A stretch of DNA of 64,000 bases from Senegalimassilia anaerobia JC110 (GTDB lineage Bacteria > Actinomycetota > Coriobacteriia > Coriobacteriales > Eggerthellaceae): positions 718,272 through 782,271 of the forward strand of contig NZ_HE611014.1 in the NCBI RefSeq assembly GCF_000236865.1. Reading direction: 5' to 3'. The notes beneath the pieces were generated by a model. The model made no database searches. It saw only the letters and a program-made list of their open reading frames with translations, and was not told the DNA's origin. Numbering within the stretch: the stretch's first letter is position 1; the number at the start of each line of letters is the position of its first letter. A program made the position numbers and the translations under genes. Of the stretch, positions 14,733 to 24,545 are shown piece by piece.

Positions 14733-16838
14733 ATGGCTAAAGCTAATGATCTGAAACTCACGCGTAACTTCGGCATCATGGCCCACATCGATGCTGGTAA
14801 GACCACCACTACCGAGCGTATCCTGTACTACACGGGCAAGACGCACAAGATCGGCGAGGTGCACGACGGCGCCGCTACCATGGACTGGATGGTCCAGGAG
14901 CAGGAGCGCGGCGTGACCATCACCGCTGCCGCCACCACGTGCTTCTGGAAGAAGGACGACGAGACGTACCGCTTCCAGATCATCGACACGCCCGGCCACG
15001 TGGACTTCACCGCCGAGGTCGAGCGCTCCCTGCGCGTCCTCGACGGCACCGTCGCCGTCTTCGACGCCGTTGCAGGCGTGCAGCCGCAGTCCGAGACCGT
15101 GTGGCGTCAGGCCGAGAACTACGGCGTGCCGCGCATCGCGTTCATCAACAAGTACGACCGCGTCGGCGCAGACTTCGAGCATGCTATCCAGACCATGAAG
15201 GATCGCCTGCATGCCAACGCCGTCGCTGCTCAGCTGCCCATGGGCGCCGAGGACAACTTCTGGGGCGTCATCGACCTGGTCACCATGACCGCTTGGGACT
15301 TCAAGGCCGACGACAAGGGCATGACCTACCCCGAGCCCATGGATGCCATCCCCGCAGAGTTCGCCGACGAGGCCGAGCTGGCTCACCAGGAGCTGGTCGA
15401 GGCTGCCGCCGACTGCGACGACGAGCTCATGGAGAAGGTCCTCATGGAGGAGGAAGTCTCCGTCGAGGAGCTGAAGGCCGCTCTGCGCAAGGGCGTCATC
15501 GCCTGCAAGATCAACCCTGTGTTCGTGGGCTCCGCCTACAAGAACAAGGGCGTCCAGGAGCTGCTCGACGCCGTCGTCGACTACCTGCCGGCTCCCGTCG
15601 ACGTTCCCGCCATCAAGGGCACCATCCCCGGCACCGACGAGGAGGACGAGCGTCCTTCCGACCCGAAGGCTCCGTTCAGCGCCCTGGCGTTCAAGATCAT
15701 GACCGACCCGTTCGTGGGTAAGCTGACCTACCTGCGCGTCTACTCCGGTTCCCTTGACGCCGGTTCCTACGTGACCAACGCCACGAAGGACAAGAAGGAG
15801 CGCATCGGCCGTCTGCTGCAGATGCACTCCAACCAGCGCGTCGACATCGATTCCTGCTCCGCTGGCGACATCGTCGCCGTCGTCGGCCTGAAGAACACCA
15901 CCACCGGTGACACCCTGGCCGATGACAACGCTCCGATCATCCTGGAGTCCATGGAGTTCGCCGACCCGGTTATCGACATCGCCGTCGAGCCGAAGACCAA
16001 GGCCGACCAGACCAAGATGGAGATCGCCCTGCAGAAGCTGGCCGAGGAGGACCCGACCTTCCGCGTGTCCACCAACCATGAGACCGGCCAGACCATCATC
16101 GCCGGCATGGGCGAGCTGCACCTGGAGATCATCGTCGACCGCCTGATGCGCGAGTTCAAGGTGGAGGCAAACGTCGGCAAGCCGCAGGTTGCCTACCGCG
16201 AGCGTCCGGGCCACGAGGTCCTCTCCGCCGAGGGCAAGTTCGTTCGCCAGTCCGGTGGTCGCGGCCAGTACGGCCATGCGGTCATCAACATGTACCCGCA
16301 GGAGCCGGGCAAGGGCTACGAGTTCGAGAACAAGATCGTCGGCGGCGTCGTGCCGAAGGAATACATTCCTTCCATCGACAAGGGTATCCAGGAAGCCCTC
16401 AACACGGGCGTTCTGGCCGGTTACCCCGTCGAGGACGTCCGCGTCGAGCTCATCGATGGTTCTTACCACGACGTCGACTCTTCGGAAGCTGCCTTCAAGG
16501 TTGCCGGCTCCATGGCCATCAAGGAAGCTCTGCGCAAGTCCGACCCGGTCATCCTCGAGCCTGTCATGGCCGTCGAGGTCGAGACCCCGGAGGAGTACAC
16601 GGGCTTCGTCATGGGCGACATCCCGTCTCGCCGTGGCATGATCCAGGGCCAGGAGCAGCGCAACGGCGCCGTCGCCATCTCCGCGAAGGTGCCGCTGGGC
16701 ATGATGTTCGGCTACGCTACCGATCTGCGTTCCGGTACGCAGGGTCGCGCAACCTACACCATGCAGTTCGACTCTTACGAGCCGGTTCCCAAGAACGTCG
16801 CTGCAGAGATTATCAGCAAGGCCGGCGGCAACGCTTAA
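14733..16838 (+). CDS. fusA: Elongation factor G
   Basis: A 701-residue GTPase that drives translocation of tRNA and mRNA on the ribosome. The G-domain motifs are in place: [15 protein letters not shown] (residues 17-31), [23 protein letters not shown], and NKYDR (the usual NKMDR motif with Tyr). Domains II to V follow, ending with the [18 protein letters not shown] segment. It is the full-length canonical form. tuf, which often comes next, is absent: rpsJ begins 37 bases later. Confidence 0.98.
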   Translation: MAKANDLKLTRNFGIMAHIDAGKTTTTERILYYTGKTHKIGEVHDGAATMDWMVQEQERGVTITAAATTCFWKKDDETYRFQIIDTPGHVDFTAEVERSLRVLDGTVAVFDAVAGVQPQSETVWRQAENYGVPRIAFINKYDRVGADFEHAIQTMKDRLHANAVAAQLPMGAEDNFWGVIDLVTMTAWDFKADDKGMTYPEPMDAIPAEFADEAELAHQELVEAAADCDDELMEKVLMEEEVSVEELKAALRKGVIACKINPVFVGSAYKNKGVQELLDAVVDYLPAPVDVPAIKGTIPGTDEEDERPSDPKAPFSALAFKIMTDPFVGKLTYLRVYSGSLDAGSYVTNATKDKKERIGRLLQMHSNQRVDIDSCSAGDIVAVVGLKNTTTGDTLADDNAPIILESMEFADPVIDIAVEPKTKADQTKMEIALQKLAEEDPTFRVSTNHETGQTIIAGMGELHLEIIVDRLMREFKVEANVGKPQVAYRERPGHEVLSAEGKFVRQSGGRGQYGHAVINMYPQEPGKGYEFENKIVGGVVPKEYIPSIDKGIQEALNTGVLAGYPVEDVRVELIDGSYHDVDSSEAAFKVAGSMAIKEALRKSDPVILEPVMAVEVETPEEYTGFVMGDIPSRRGMIQGQEQRNGAVAISAKVPLGMMFGYATDLRSGTQGRATYTMQFDSYEPVPKNVAAEIISKAGGNA

Positions 16839-16875
16839 GCGTTGAACGTCCGAAAGCTTAACGGAGGAAATGAAA

Positions 16876-17184
16876 GTGGCTAATCAGAAGATTCGCATCC
16901 GCCTCAAGGGATACGATCATGAGATCGTGGACCAGTCCACGAAGCTCATCGTCGATACCGCTCAGAAGACGGGTGCCAAGGTGTCCGGTCCCATCCCGCT
17001 GCCGACGGAGCGTAACCTGTTCACCGTCGTCAAGGGCCCCCATGTGGACAAGGATTCGCGCGAGCAGTTCGAGATGCGCACCCATAAGCGCCTGATCGAC
17101 ATCCTGGAGCCCACCCCCAACACGGTGGATTCCCTGATGCGTCTGGACCTCCCTGCCGGCGTCGACATCGAGATCAAGCTGTAA
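16876..17184 (+). CDS. rpsJ: 30S ribosomal protein S10
   Basis: A 102-residue S10, which acts in the 30S head and in NusB antitermination complexes. I chose the GTG at 16876 because it gives the canonical actinobacterial beginning ([15 protein letters not shown]) and places GGAGG at eight bases. An ATG at 16870 lies only two bases from that site. The end [19 protein letters not shown] is typical. It follows fusA closely, so the str and S10 operons are joined here without a separate S10 promoter or leader that I can see. Confidence 0.97.
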   Translation: MANQKIRIRLKGYDHEIVDQSTKLIVDTAQKTGAKVSGPIPLPTERNLFTVVKGPHVDKDSREQFEMRTHKRLIDILEPTPNTVDSLMRLDLPAGVDIEIKL

Positions 17185-17199
17185 GGGGTGTCAATTAGC

Positions 17200-17820
17200 A
17201 TGATTAACGCTATTTTTGGTAAGAAGATCGGCATGACCCAGATCTTCAACGAGGAGGACAAGCTCATCCCCGTGACCGTGATCCAGGCTGAGCCGAACAC
17301 GGTGTGCCAGGTCAAGACGAAGGCCACCGACGGCTACGAGGCCGTGCAGCTGGGCTTCGGCGAGATCAAGGCCAAGAAGGTCAACAAACCCATGGGCGGC
17401 CATTTCGCCAAGCAGGGCATCGAGCCTACCCGTTACCTGCGCGAGGTGCGCGTCGAGGACGCCGCCGAGTACAAGGCCGGCGACCAGCAGACCGTGGCGG
17501 CGTTCGCCGAGGTCAAGAAGGTCGACGTCACCGGTACCTCCAAGGGTAAGGGCTTCGCCGGCGTCATGAAGCGCTACGGCTTTGCCGGTGGTCCGGGCGG
17601 CCATGGTGCTCACTTCCACCGCGCTCCCGGTTCGGTGGGCATGTGCGCCACGCCTTCCCGCGTGCTCAAGGGCATGCGCCTGCCTGGTCACATGGGCTGC
17701 GACACCGTCACCGTCAAGAACCTGACCGTGATGCGCGTCGACGAGGAGCAGAACCTGATCCTGGTCAAGGGCGCCATCCCCGGCGGCAAGAACGGCATCG
17801 TGCGCGTGCGCATGGCGTAA
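17200..17820 (+). CDS. rplC: 50S ribosomal protein L3
   Basis: A 206-residue L3, which binds the 3' end of 23S rRNA near the peptidyl-transferase centre. The start ATG at 17200 gives the family beginning [15 protein letters not shown]; a GTG at 17188 is also in frame. The loop [20 protein letters not shown] contains the Gln/Asn-methylated region of other L3 proteins, and the end is [11 protein letters not shown]. It is second in the S10 operon. Confidence 0.97.
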   Translation: MINAIFGKKIGMTQIFNEEDKLIPVTVIQAEPNTVCQVKTKATDGYEAVQLGFGEIKAKKVNKPMGGHFAKQGIEPTRYLREVRVEDAAEYKAGDQQTVAAFAEVKKVDVTGTSKGKGFAGVMKRYGFAGGPGGHGAHFHRAPGSVGMCATPSRVLKGMRLPGHMGCDTVTVKNLTVMRVDEEQNLILVKGAIPGGKNGIVRVRMA

Positions 17821-17851
17821 CCTGGACTATCTATAAGGAGTTTTCACTACC

Positions 17852-18478
17852 ATGACGACTATCGAGATCAAGGACGCAAGCGGTAAGAAGGCCGGCGACG
17901 CCGAGCTTTCCGCTTCCGTGTTCGGCATCGAGCCGAACGTGCCCGTCATGCACCAGGTTGTGCGCGCTCAGCGTGCGTCTTGGCGTGCCGGCACCAGCAA
18001 CACCCTCACCCGCGGCCAGGTCCGCGGCGGCGGCAAGAAGCCGTGGCGCCAGAAGGGCACCGGCCGTGCCCGCCAGGGCTCCATCCGCTCCCCTCAGTGG
18101 GCTGGCGGCGGTACCGTGTTCGGTCCGCATCCGCGCAGCTACGCCTTCCGCGTGAACAACAAGGAAGTCAAGCTGGCCATGCGCTCCGCTCTGTCCGCCA
18201 AGGTGGCCGACGGTCAGTTCACCGTTGTCGACGAGTTCAAGTTCGAGAAGCCTTGCACCAAGGACGCCAAGGCGTTCATCAAGGCCATGGGCTTCGAGGG
18301 CCAGCGCACCACGCTGGTCATCGGCAACGACGACGTCACCACGTGGCTGTCCTTCCGCAACCTGGAGAAGGTCAACATCCTGCCCGTCGCCGAGGCCAAC
18401 ACCTACGAGCTGCTCGACAATAAGCAGCTGGTGTTCACCGCTGAGGCCCTGAAGCGCATCGAGGAGGTGCTCGCATAA
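17852..18478 (+). CDS. rplD: 50S ribosomal protein L4
   Basis: A 208-residue L4 (L4/L1e family). Its long internal loop ([24 protein letters not shown]) lines the peptide exit tunnel, the usual site of macrolide-resistance changes, and it has the normal sequence here. AAGGAG lies before the ATG. The stop TAA shares one base with the start of rplW. In E. coli L4 represses the S10 operon through its leader; no such leader is seen here. Confidence 0.97.
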   Translation: MTTIEIKDASGKKAGDAELSASVFGIEPNVPVMHQVVRAQRASWRAGTSNTLTRGQVRGGGKKPWRQKGTGRARQGSIRSPQWAGGGTVFGPHPRSYAFRVNNKEVKLAMRSALSAKVADGQFTVVDEFKFEKPCTKDAKAFIKAMGFEGQRTTLVIGNDDVTTWLSFRNLEKVNILPVAEANTYELLDNKQLVFTAEALKRIEEVLA

Positions 18479-18765
18479 TGAAGGATCCCCGCGAGGTCAT
18501 CATCCGTCCTATCGTGACGGAGCACAGCTACGACCAGATGGAGAACAACGTGTACACCTTCGAGGTGGCCAAGGACTCCAACAAGGTTGAGATCCGCCAG
18601 GCCATCGAGGCTATCTTCAACGTCTCCGTGGTCAAGGTGAACACCCTGAACGTCAAGCCGAAGCCCAAGCGCGTGCGTTATCAGGTCGGTCAGACCCGTA
18701 CGTGGAAGAAGGCCATGGTGACGCTGAAGGAAGGCGATACCATCGAGCTGTTCGGCGCCAACTAA
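18478..18765 (+). CDS. rplW: 50S ribosomal protein L23
   Basis: A 95-residue L23, the exit-site protein that docks trigger factor and SRP. It has the family motifs (DPREVIIRPIVTEHSY, YTFEVAKDSNKVEIRQAIE, NVKPKPKRVRYQVGQT). The start overlaps the rplD stop by one base. It is the last ribosomal gene of the operon, since a strong terminator follows 36 bases later. Normally rplB, rpsS and the rest of the S10 operon come next. Confidence 0.97.
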   Translation: MKDPREVIIRPIVTEHSYDQMENNVYTFEVAKDSNKVEIRQAIEAIFNVSVVKVNTLNVKPKPKRVRYQVGQTRTWKKAMVTLKEGDTIELFGAN

Positions 18766-18801
18766 GGTTGACGTTACACCAAGCTAACGCTTGAACCGCT
18801 T

Positions 18802-18837
18802 AGAGCGCCCCGGCACATATGCCGGGGCGCTCTTTTG
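18802..18837 (+). terminator. Strong terminator ending the S10 operon after rplW
   Basis: A 13-bp perfect stem (18802-18814 with 18821-18833) closes on six bases and is followed by TTTT. It ends the ribosomal operon directly after rplW. Confidence 0.92.
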
Positions 18838-18880
18838 TATAATCAGGTGAAGGAAAGCACCCGAAGAGCAAGGTGGGGAC

Positions 18881-19582
18881 ATGGCGTTTGTGGAATTCAA
18901 CGATGTTCGTAAGGTGTACAAGATGGGCGAGGTGGAGGTTGCCGCTGCCGATGGCATGACTTTTTCCGCCGAAGCTGGCGAGTTCGTGGTGGTGGTGGGC
19001 CCTTCGGGCGCCGGCAAGACCACGCTTTTGAACATGCTCGGCGGCATGGACTCATGCACGTCCGGCACCATCACGCTTGATGGGCGCGAGATCAGCCGAT
19101 TCACCGAACGTCAGCTCACGCAGTACCGCCGTCTGGATATCGGCTTCGTGTTCCAGTTCTATAACCTGGTTCAGAACCTTACGGCGCTCGAGAACGTTGA
19201 GCTTGCCAGCCAGATCTGCCCGCATCCGCTTGATGCGGCGCAGGTGCTTGCGCAGGTGGGCCTTTCGCATCGCATGGACAACTTCCCTGCGCAACTTTCC
19301 GGCGGCGAGCAACAGCGCGTGGCCATTGCCCGAGCGCTTGCCAAGAACCCTAAGTTGCTGTTGTGCGACGAGCCTACCGGCGCCTTGGATTACAAAACCG
19401 GCAAGGCTATCCTGAAGCTTCTGCAGGACACGTGCCGCACTACCGGCAAGACGGTGGTGCTCATCACCCACAACTCCGCTTTCGCCGACATCGCCGATCG
19501 CGTCATCCATGTGCGCGAAGGCCGAGTAGCCAGCTGCTATATCAACCCCCATCCTGGCAACGCCGCTGATTTGGAGTGGTAG
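18881..19582 (+). CDS. ABC transporter ATP-binding protein (MacB/LolD type)
   Basis: A 233-residue ATPase of the MacB/LolD class that works with FtsX-fold permeases. Walker A is GPSGAGKT (residues 40-47), the signature is LSGGEQQR (near 140), Walker B is [12 protein letters not shown], and the H-loop is LITHN. The downstream permease starts within three bases of its stop, so the two make one exporter. The pair has its own GTG/ATG context after the S10 terminator (GGTGGGGAC before the ATG). Confidence 0.93.
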   Translation: MAFVEFNDVRKVYKMGEVEVAAADGMTFSAEAGEFVVVVGPSGAGKTTLLNMLGGMDSCTSGTITLDGREISRFTERQLTQYRRLDIGFVFQFYNLVQNLTALENVELASQICPHPLDAAQVLAQVGLSHRMDNFPAQLSGGEQQRVAIARALAKNPKLLLCDEPTGALDYKTGKAILKLLQDTCRTTGKTVVLITHNSAFADIADRVIHVREGRVASCYINPHPGNAADLEW

Positions 19583-19584
19583 AC

Positions 19585-22500
19585 ATGGGAGCCTTTCGTA
19601 AAGAAGTCCTGCGCTCCATCACGCATTCGTGGGGAAGGTTCTTGGCCATTGCCGTGATGGCGGCGCTCGGTTGCGGCTTCTATGCCGGCTTGCGCATGAC
19701 CGGTCCCGATATGCGCTTGGCAGGGGACGAGTATTATGACGCAACCGAGCTGTGCGACCTTCGCGTGGTATCATCGCTCGGGATGTCCGATGAGCAGGTC
19801 GATATGCTGCGCGGCGTCGAAGGCGTATCGGGCGTCATGCCCGCCTACGAGGCGGATGCCGTATCTCAGCTGGCAGGCGTGCAGTACACGCTGCGCTACC
19901 ATTCGCTTGACGTTGATGCTGCGAAAGCGAGCAGTTGCGACGATGGCATGCATGTGCGATCGGACGATGACGACTACGTGAACCGGCCCATCTTGGTGGA
20001 GGGCAGCTGGCCGGAATCGGATGACGAGTGCCTGCTTTCCGTTGACAACGTGTGGACGTCCCCGGTTCATATCGGCGATACCGTCGAGCTGCTTGAGGGC
20101 ACTCAAGACCTGGATGGCGTGTTCACCACCCGTACCTTTACCGTCGCGGGTTTCGTGCGGTCCTCGTATTACACGTGCACTACCAATACCGGCGCCACCT
20201 CGCTTGGCTCGGGAGAGCTTTCGTCCTTCGTGTTCGTGCCCGAAGGGGCGTTCGCGGCCGATTATCCTTATACGGAAGCGTTCCTCACCGTCGACGGGGC
20301 GGCTGGCGAGGCATGGCCCGATAGCGCCTATCAGGAGCGCGTCGACGCGGTGGCGCAGCGGTTGAACGACCTTTCCCCGCGGTTGTCTGCATCGCGTGTC
20401 GAGCAGCTGCAGCGTGATGCTCAGGCAGAGCTTGACGATAAGCGTGCGGAGTTCGAGCGCGAGAAGGCAGACGCCGTCGCGCAGATGGACGATGCCCAAG
20501 CGCAGCTTGACGATGCGAGCGCCCAGCTTGATAACGCTGCGGCTCAGCTTTCCTCCGCGGCGGCGCAGCTCTCCAGCAGCCAGGCTCAGCTTGCCCAGGG
20601 CGAGTCGGAGCTTGCCAGCGGCCGGGCGCAGCATGACAGCGGCACGGCTCAGCTTGCCGAGCAACGCGAACAGGCTCAGTCGGCCATAGCGCAGGCCCAG
20701 GCTGAGCTCGATGCCGCACAAGCGGAGTACGACCAGGCCATGGCGCAACGCAGCCTGCTCGAGGCGCAGCTCGAGCAGGCACGCGCGGCTCAGCTTGCCG
20801 ATGTGGCGGCGCGGCTGGAGGCCGCAATCGCTCAAATCGATGCCCAAACCGCCGGCGCACCCGATCAGCTGGCCGCAGGTCGGGCCGAGCTCGATGCGCA
20901 GCGAGAACAGGCCGCCTCGCAGCTTTCCGCGGCACAGGCTCAGCTTGATAGCGCGCAATCCCAGCTCGATGACGCAGCGGCTCGTCTGGCGTCCGGGCGT
21001 GCACAATATGCCGCCGGACAGCAAAGCTACGAGCAGGGTCGCGCCGAGTACGAAAGCGGCTTGGCCGAGCAGCGAAGCGGGCAATCCGAGCTTGATGGGA
21101 AGCGCGCCGAGGCGCAGCAGCGCTTCGCCGACGCCGAGCGGCAGCTGGCGGATGCGCAGGCCGAGATCGATGCCATCGCCGATAAGGACGCCAGCGTGTA
21201 CGTGCTCGACCGTTCGAAGAACCTAGGTGCGGAGAGCTTCCGCAGCGATGCTGGCCGCATGGACCAGATCGCCGCGGTGTTCCCGCTTATGTTCTTCCTG
21301 GTTGCCGCGTTGGTGTCGCTGACCACCATGACCCGCATGGTGGAGGAGGAGCGGGTGCTCATCGGCACGTACAAGGCGCTGGGCTATTCAAATGCGCGCA
21401 TCACGTCGAAGTACCTCATCTATGCGGTGGTGGCGTCGGGCGTGGGCGCGGCCGTGGGCATCGCGTTGCTTTCCCAGTTCCTGCCGTGGTTCATCATGAA
21501 CGCGTATTCCATCATGTATATGGTGCCCTGCATGCCCACCCCGGTGAACCCGGGCGTGGCCGCAAGCGCCGCCGGATTGGGCGTGGGCATTACCGTGGCC
21601 GCAACATGGTTCGCTGCGGCTGCCACCCTGCGCGAGCGCCCGGCTTCGTTGATGCTGCCGCGTGCGCCGAAGGCCGGCAAGCGCATCTTGCTCGAGCGCA
21701 TCCGCCCGCTGTGGAGCAGGATGACGTTCAGCTGGAAGGTGACGGCGCGAAACCTGTTCCGCTACAAGCGCCGTTTCTTCATGGCCATCATCGGCATCGC
21801 CGGCTGTACCGCGCTGCTGCTCACGGGCCTGGGGCTGCAAAACGCCATCAACGACATCATCGATAAGCAGTACGGCGAGGTGTATAGCTTCAACACCATC
21901 GTGCGCATGGATGCCGACGAAGCCGGCCAGGAGGCCAAGGATGCGGTTTCGGATGCGGTGGGCTCGGATGGCCAGGAATTTGCATGGGTTTCCACCGAGA
22001 ACAAGATCGCTTGCGCTCCCGATGGCGGCTCCGAGCATCGCCTGGAGCTGGTGTGCGCTCAAGACGCTCAGCAGCTGCAGCGTTTCGTACAGATGCGCGA
22101 ACGCGTAGGCGGCCGGCCTCTCACGCTCGATGACGGCGGCGCCATCATCAGCGAGAAGCTTGCGAGCCAACTGGGGGTTTCAGTGGGCGATACGCTGACG
22201 CTCTACGACGAGGACGACATCGGCAACCTGGTAGGAGATGGGCACGCGGTGACCGTCGGCGGCATCATGGAGAACTATGTGGCGCAGTATGCCTACGTCA
22301 CCGCCGATGTGTACGAGCAGGCCATGGGAAAACCGGCGGATTTCGCCACCGTGTATGCCGACCTTGGGGAAGGCGTGGATCGTACCGCGTTCTCCGACCA
22401 GCTGCTTTCCATGGATGGCGTGAAAACCGTCACCTATAGCGATGAGACCATCGGCAGCTATCGCACTATGCTCAAGACGGTCGACAGCGTGGTGGTGGTG

Positions 22501-22881
22501 CTTGTGGTCGCGGCGGCGCTGCTGGCGTTCGTGGTGCTGTACAACCTCACGAACATCAACATCACCGAACGCGCCCGCGAGATCGCCACGCTCAAAGTGC
22601 TCGGCTTCACCTCGCGCGAGGTGGATGCGTACATCTTCCGCGAAACCATCCTGCTGTCGGTGATCGGCGCCGCGATCGGCCTGGTGCTCGGCGTTTTCAT
22701 GGAAGGTTTCGTCATCACCACCGCAGAGGTCGATCAAGTCATGTTCGGCCGCGACATCCACGCGGCAAGCTTCGCCATCGCGTTCGCGCTCACCATGGTG
22801 TTCTCGGGCATCGTGGCCCTTGCCATGCGCGGCAAGCTGCGCCGCATCGACATGGTGGAAAGCCTGAAGTCCAACGAGTAG
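19585..22881 (+). CDS. FtsX-like ABC permease with very long extracellular coiled coil
   Basis: A 1098-residue membrane protein forming the permease of the upstream ATPase. A first membrane helix (about residues 17-37) precedes an extracellular domain. From about 271 to 536 comes an Ala/Gln/Leu-rich heptad region with many repeats of the AQL kind, a predicted coiled coil some 260 residues long. Then FtsX-like helices (FPLMFFLVAALVSLTTMTRM near 565), a second amphipathic domain and a C-terminal FtsX unit (ITERAREIATLKVLGFTSREVDAY) follow. I chose the ATG at 19585 because GGAG lies eight bases upstream. This resembles permeases that push lipids or peptides outward or act on the wall. The substrate is unknown. 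Confidence 0.85.
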   Translation: MGAFRKEVLRSITHSWGRFLAIAVMAALGCGFYAGLRMTGPDMRLAGDEYYDATELCDLRVVSSLGMSDEQVDMLRGVEGVSGVMPAYEADAVSQLAGVQYTLRYHSLDVDAAKASSCDDGMHVRSDDDDYVNRPILVEGSWPESDDECLLSVDNVWTSPVHIGDTVELLEGTQDLDGVFTTRTFTVAGFVRSSYYTCTTNTGATSLGSGELSSFVFVPEGAFAADYPYTEAFLTVDGAAGEAWPDSAYQERVDAVAQRLNDLSPRLSASRVEQLQRDAQAELDDKRAEFEREKADAVAQMDDAQAQLDDASAQLDNAAAQLSSAAAQLSSSQAQLAQGESELASGRAQHDSGTAQLAEQREQAQSAIAQAQAELDAAQAEYDQAMAQRSLLEAQLEQARAAQLADVAARLEAAIAQIDAQTAGAPDQLAAGRAELDAQREQAASQLSAAQAQLDSAQSQLDDAAARLASGRAQYAAGQQSYEQGRAEYESGLAEQRSGQSELDGKRAEAQQRFADAERQLADAQAEIDAIADKDASVYVLDRSKNLGAESFRSDAGRMDQIAAVFPLMFFLVAALVSLTTMTRMVEEERVLIGTYKALGYSNARITSKYLIYAVVASGVGAAVGIALLSQFLPWFIMNAYSIMYMVPCMPTPVNPGVAASAAGLGVGITVAATWFAAAATLRERPASLMLPRAPKAGKRILLERIRPLWSRMTFSWKVTARNLFRYKRRFFMAIIGIAGCTALLLTGLGLQNAINDIIDKQYGEVYSFNTIVRMDADEAGQEAKDAVSDAVGSDGQEFAWVSTENKIACAPDGGSEHRLELVCAQDAQQLQRFVQMRERVGGRPLTLDDGGAIISEKLASQLGVSVGDTLTLYDEDDIGNLVGDGHAVTVGGIMENYVAQYAYVTADVYEQAMGKPADFATVYADLGEGVDRTAFSDQLLSMDGVKTVTYSDETIGSYRTMLKTVDSVVVVLVVAAALLAFVVLYNLTNINITERAREIATLKVLGFTSREVDAYIFRETILLSVIGAAIGLVLGVFMEGFVITTAEVDQVMFGRDIHAASFAIAFALTMVFSGIVALAMRGKLRRIDMVESLKSNE

Positions 22882-22888
22882 CCCTTGG

Positions 22889-22918
22889 CGGGCGGCGTGA
22901 GCAAAGGTCCCGCCGCCC
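22889..22918 (+). terminator. GC-rich hairpin after the permease gene
   Basis: GGGCGGC (22890-22896) pairs with GCCGCCC (22912-22918) and is followed by CTTTCG. A short loop-out makes it moderate. Confidence 0.5.
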
Positions 22919-23029
22919 CTTTCGCCAGCTCGCGAGCGGGCGGAGGGGCGCCTTGGCGGCCCCAGGGGTTGCCAACTGCCGGGTTGCGTTACAATGTGAG
23001 CGTTTCATCATCAATCAGAAGGGGATCCC

Positions 23030-24331
23030 ATGAAGGTTACCGAGAAGAAGATCGAGGACGGCCTCATCGAGCTCACCGCCGCCGCTGCAACCGCCGAGGT
23101 GGCCCAGGCGTTCAATGTGGCGCATTATTCGTTCTGCGCGAGCATGGGCGTGGAAGTTCCACAGGGCCAGACGCCGGCCCAGGCAGCCGAGGAGAAGCTC
23201 GGCATCAAGGACCTGGACTCTGTTTCCCAGCAGATGGCTATCGACTACCTCGTGCCGTTCGCCGTGGACAAGCGCAACCTGTGCCCGGCGTTCCCGCCTA
23301 CGCCCATCATCGACCAGCCCATCAAGCGCGGCCAGGTCTTCGAGTTCAAGGTGCAGGTGACTCCCAAGCCCGATTACGAGCTTACCAGCTACGAGCCCGT
23401 GTCCATCACCGTCCCGCCGCTGAATTTCGACGAGTCGCTGGTCGATCAGCAGATCCAGCAGCTCGCTGAGAGCTTCGCCACTTACGAGAAGTGCGATGCC
23501 AAGCCGCTCGACGCTTCCGGCGCCGCGAAGATCGCCCTCGAGGTCTCCCAGGGCGGCAAGCGCCTGGATAACCTGTGCACCGACGGGCGCACCTACATCC
23601 TGGGCATGGGCCTTATGCCCGATGAGTTCGAGAAGAACCTCATCGGCATGACCGAGGGCGATGTCAAGGAGTTCGCCTTCGATATGCCCGGCGCCCCCGA
23701 GGGTGAGGCTCCCCTTGACTGCAAGGTCACGGTGCTCGAGTGCCAGGAGAAGCATGTGCCCGAGGTCGACCAGGCGTTCATCGAGAAGAACATGCCCATG
23801 GCCCGCGACGTGGAGTCGCTTCGTCAGGTGGTTTCCGAGCGCCTGCAGGCCGAGCAGCGTGCCCAGTATCAGGAGATGCAGCTGACCATGGTGGCCGACG
23901 AGCTGTCCCGTCGCTTCCAGGGCACCATCTCCGACGAGGTATATGAGTCCATGCGCGACACGCTCATGCAGAACGTGCGCGGCTCCCTTGCCCAGCAGGG
24001 CATCCCGTTCGAGCAGTTCGTCGAGGCCCAGGGCGGAGACCAGCAGTTCGGCATGATGCTCATGATACAGGCCCGTCAGATGCTCGTGCAGGGCTACGCG
24101 CTCGACGCGGTGTTCCGCCACGAGAAGATGACGCTCGACGACGAGGACATCATGGCCGCCTGCCGTGCCATGAACCCTGCCGACCCCACCACGGCGCGCC
24201 GTCAGATGGAGGGCAACGGGCAGGCCTTCGTGCTGCGTGAGACCGCAGGCCGCCTGAAGGCCAACCGCTGGCTGCTCGAGCATGCCGACATCACCGTGTC
24301 CGAGGAGCCTGCGGCCGAGAAGGCCGAGTAG
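23030..24331 (+). CDS. tig: Trigger factor-like chaperone, divergent
   Basis: A 433-residue protein that aligns over its length with trigger factor, the ribosome-bound chaperone. The N-terminal beta region starts KVTEKKIEDGLIELTA, a PPIase-like core runs from about residue 150 to 240, and the long helical C-terminal arms end at ITVSEEPAAEKAE. The family's GFRxGKxP ribosome-docking motif is not visible. Where it should be (about residues 32-50) the chain reads SFCASMGVEVPQGQTPAQ. Either this gene is a specialised form or docking is by another surface. The ATG has GAAGGGGAT before it. It stands in its own unit between hairpins. Confidence 0.75.
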   Translation: MKVTEKKIEDGLIELTAAAATAEVAQAFNVAHYSFCASMGVEVPQGQTPAQAAEEKLGIKDLDSVSQQMAIDYLVPFAVDKRNLCPAFPPTPIIDQPIKRGQVFEFKVQVTPKPDYELTSYEPVSITVPPLNFDESLVDQQIQQLAESFATYEKCDAKPLDASGAAKIALEVSQGGKRLDNLCTDGRTYILGMGLMPDEFEKNLIGMTEGDVKEFAFDMPGAPEGEAPLDCKVTVLECQEKHVPEVDQAFIEKNMPMARDVESLRQVVSERLQAEQRAQYQEMQLTMVADELSRRFQGTISDEVYESMRDTLMQNVRGSLAQQGIPFEQFVEAQGGDQQFGMMLMIQARQMLVQGYALDAVFRHEKMTLDDEDIMAACRAMNPADPTTARRQMEGNGQAFVLRETAGRLKANRWLLEHADITVSEEPAAEKAE

Positions 24332-24437
24332 GGCAATCGCCGGTTGGGATACGGCTCGGGGGAGTGTTGAGCCGGCGTCGGCCTGTGGCTGGCATCGGCG
24401 GCCTTCCCCTGGGGCTCTCATTCGCGGAAAACATGTG

Positions 24438-24474
24438 AACGCCGCGCGCGAACGTCATCGCGCGCGGCGTTTTC
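24438..24474 (+). terminator. Terminator between the trigger factor and L31 genes
   Basis: AACGCCGCGCGCGA (24438-24451) pairs perfectly with TCGCGCGCGGCGTT (24458-24471) and is followed by TTT. A TATAAT lies directly after it (24480-24485) and is the likely -10 box of the L31 gene. Confidence 0.85.
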
Positions 24475-24479
24475 CGTGC

Positions 24480-24523
24480 TATAATGCAAAGGCTTGTCTT
24501 CCGCCTTGGTCGGAAACCAAGGC
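24480..24523 (+). promoter_or_regulatory. L31 promoter -10 box and leader hairpin
   Basis: TATAAT (24480-24485) lies 61 bases before the L31 ATG; the -35 is poor. The leader forms a hairpin, GCCTTGGT with ACCAAGGC, over 24503-24523. Confidence 0.45.
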
Positions 24524-24545
24524 ACGGTAAAAGGAGTACCAGACT

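Noticed and set aside
20400..21190. Tandem repeats in the exporter permease as a CRISPR or satellite array
   Set aside because: The repeats are imperfect, stay in frame and encode a heptad coiled coil.
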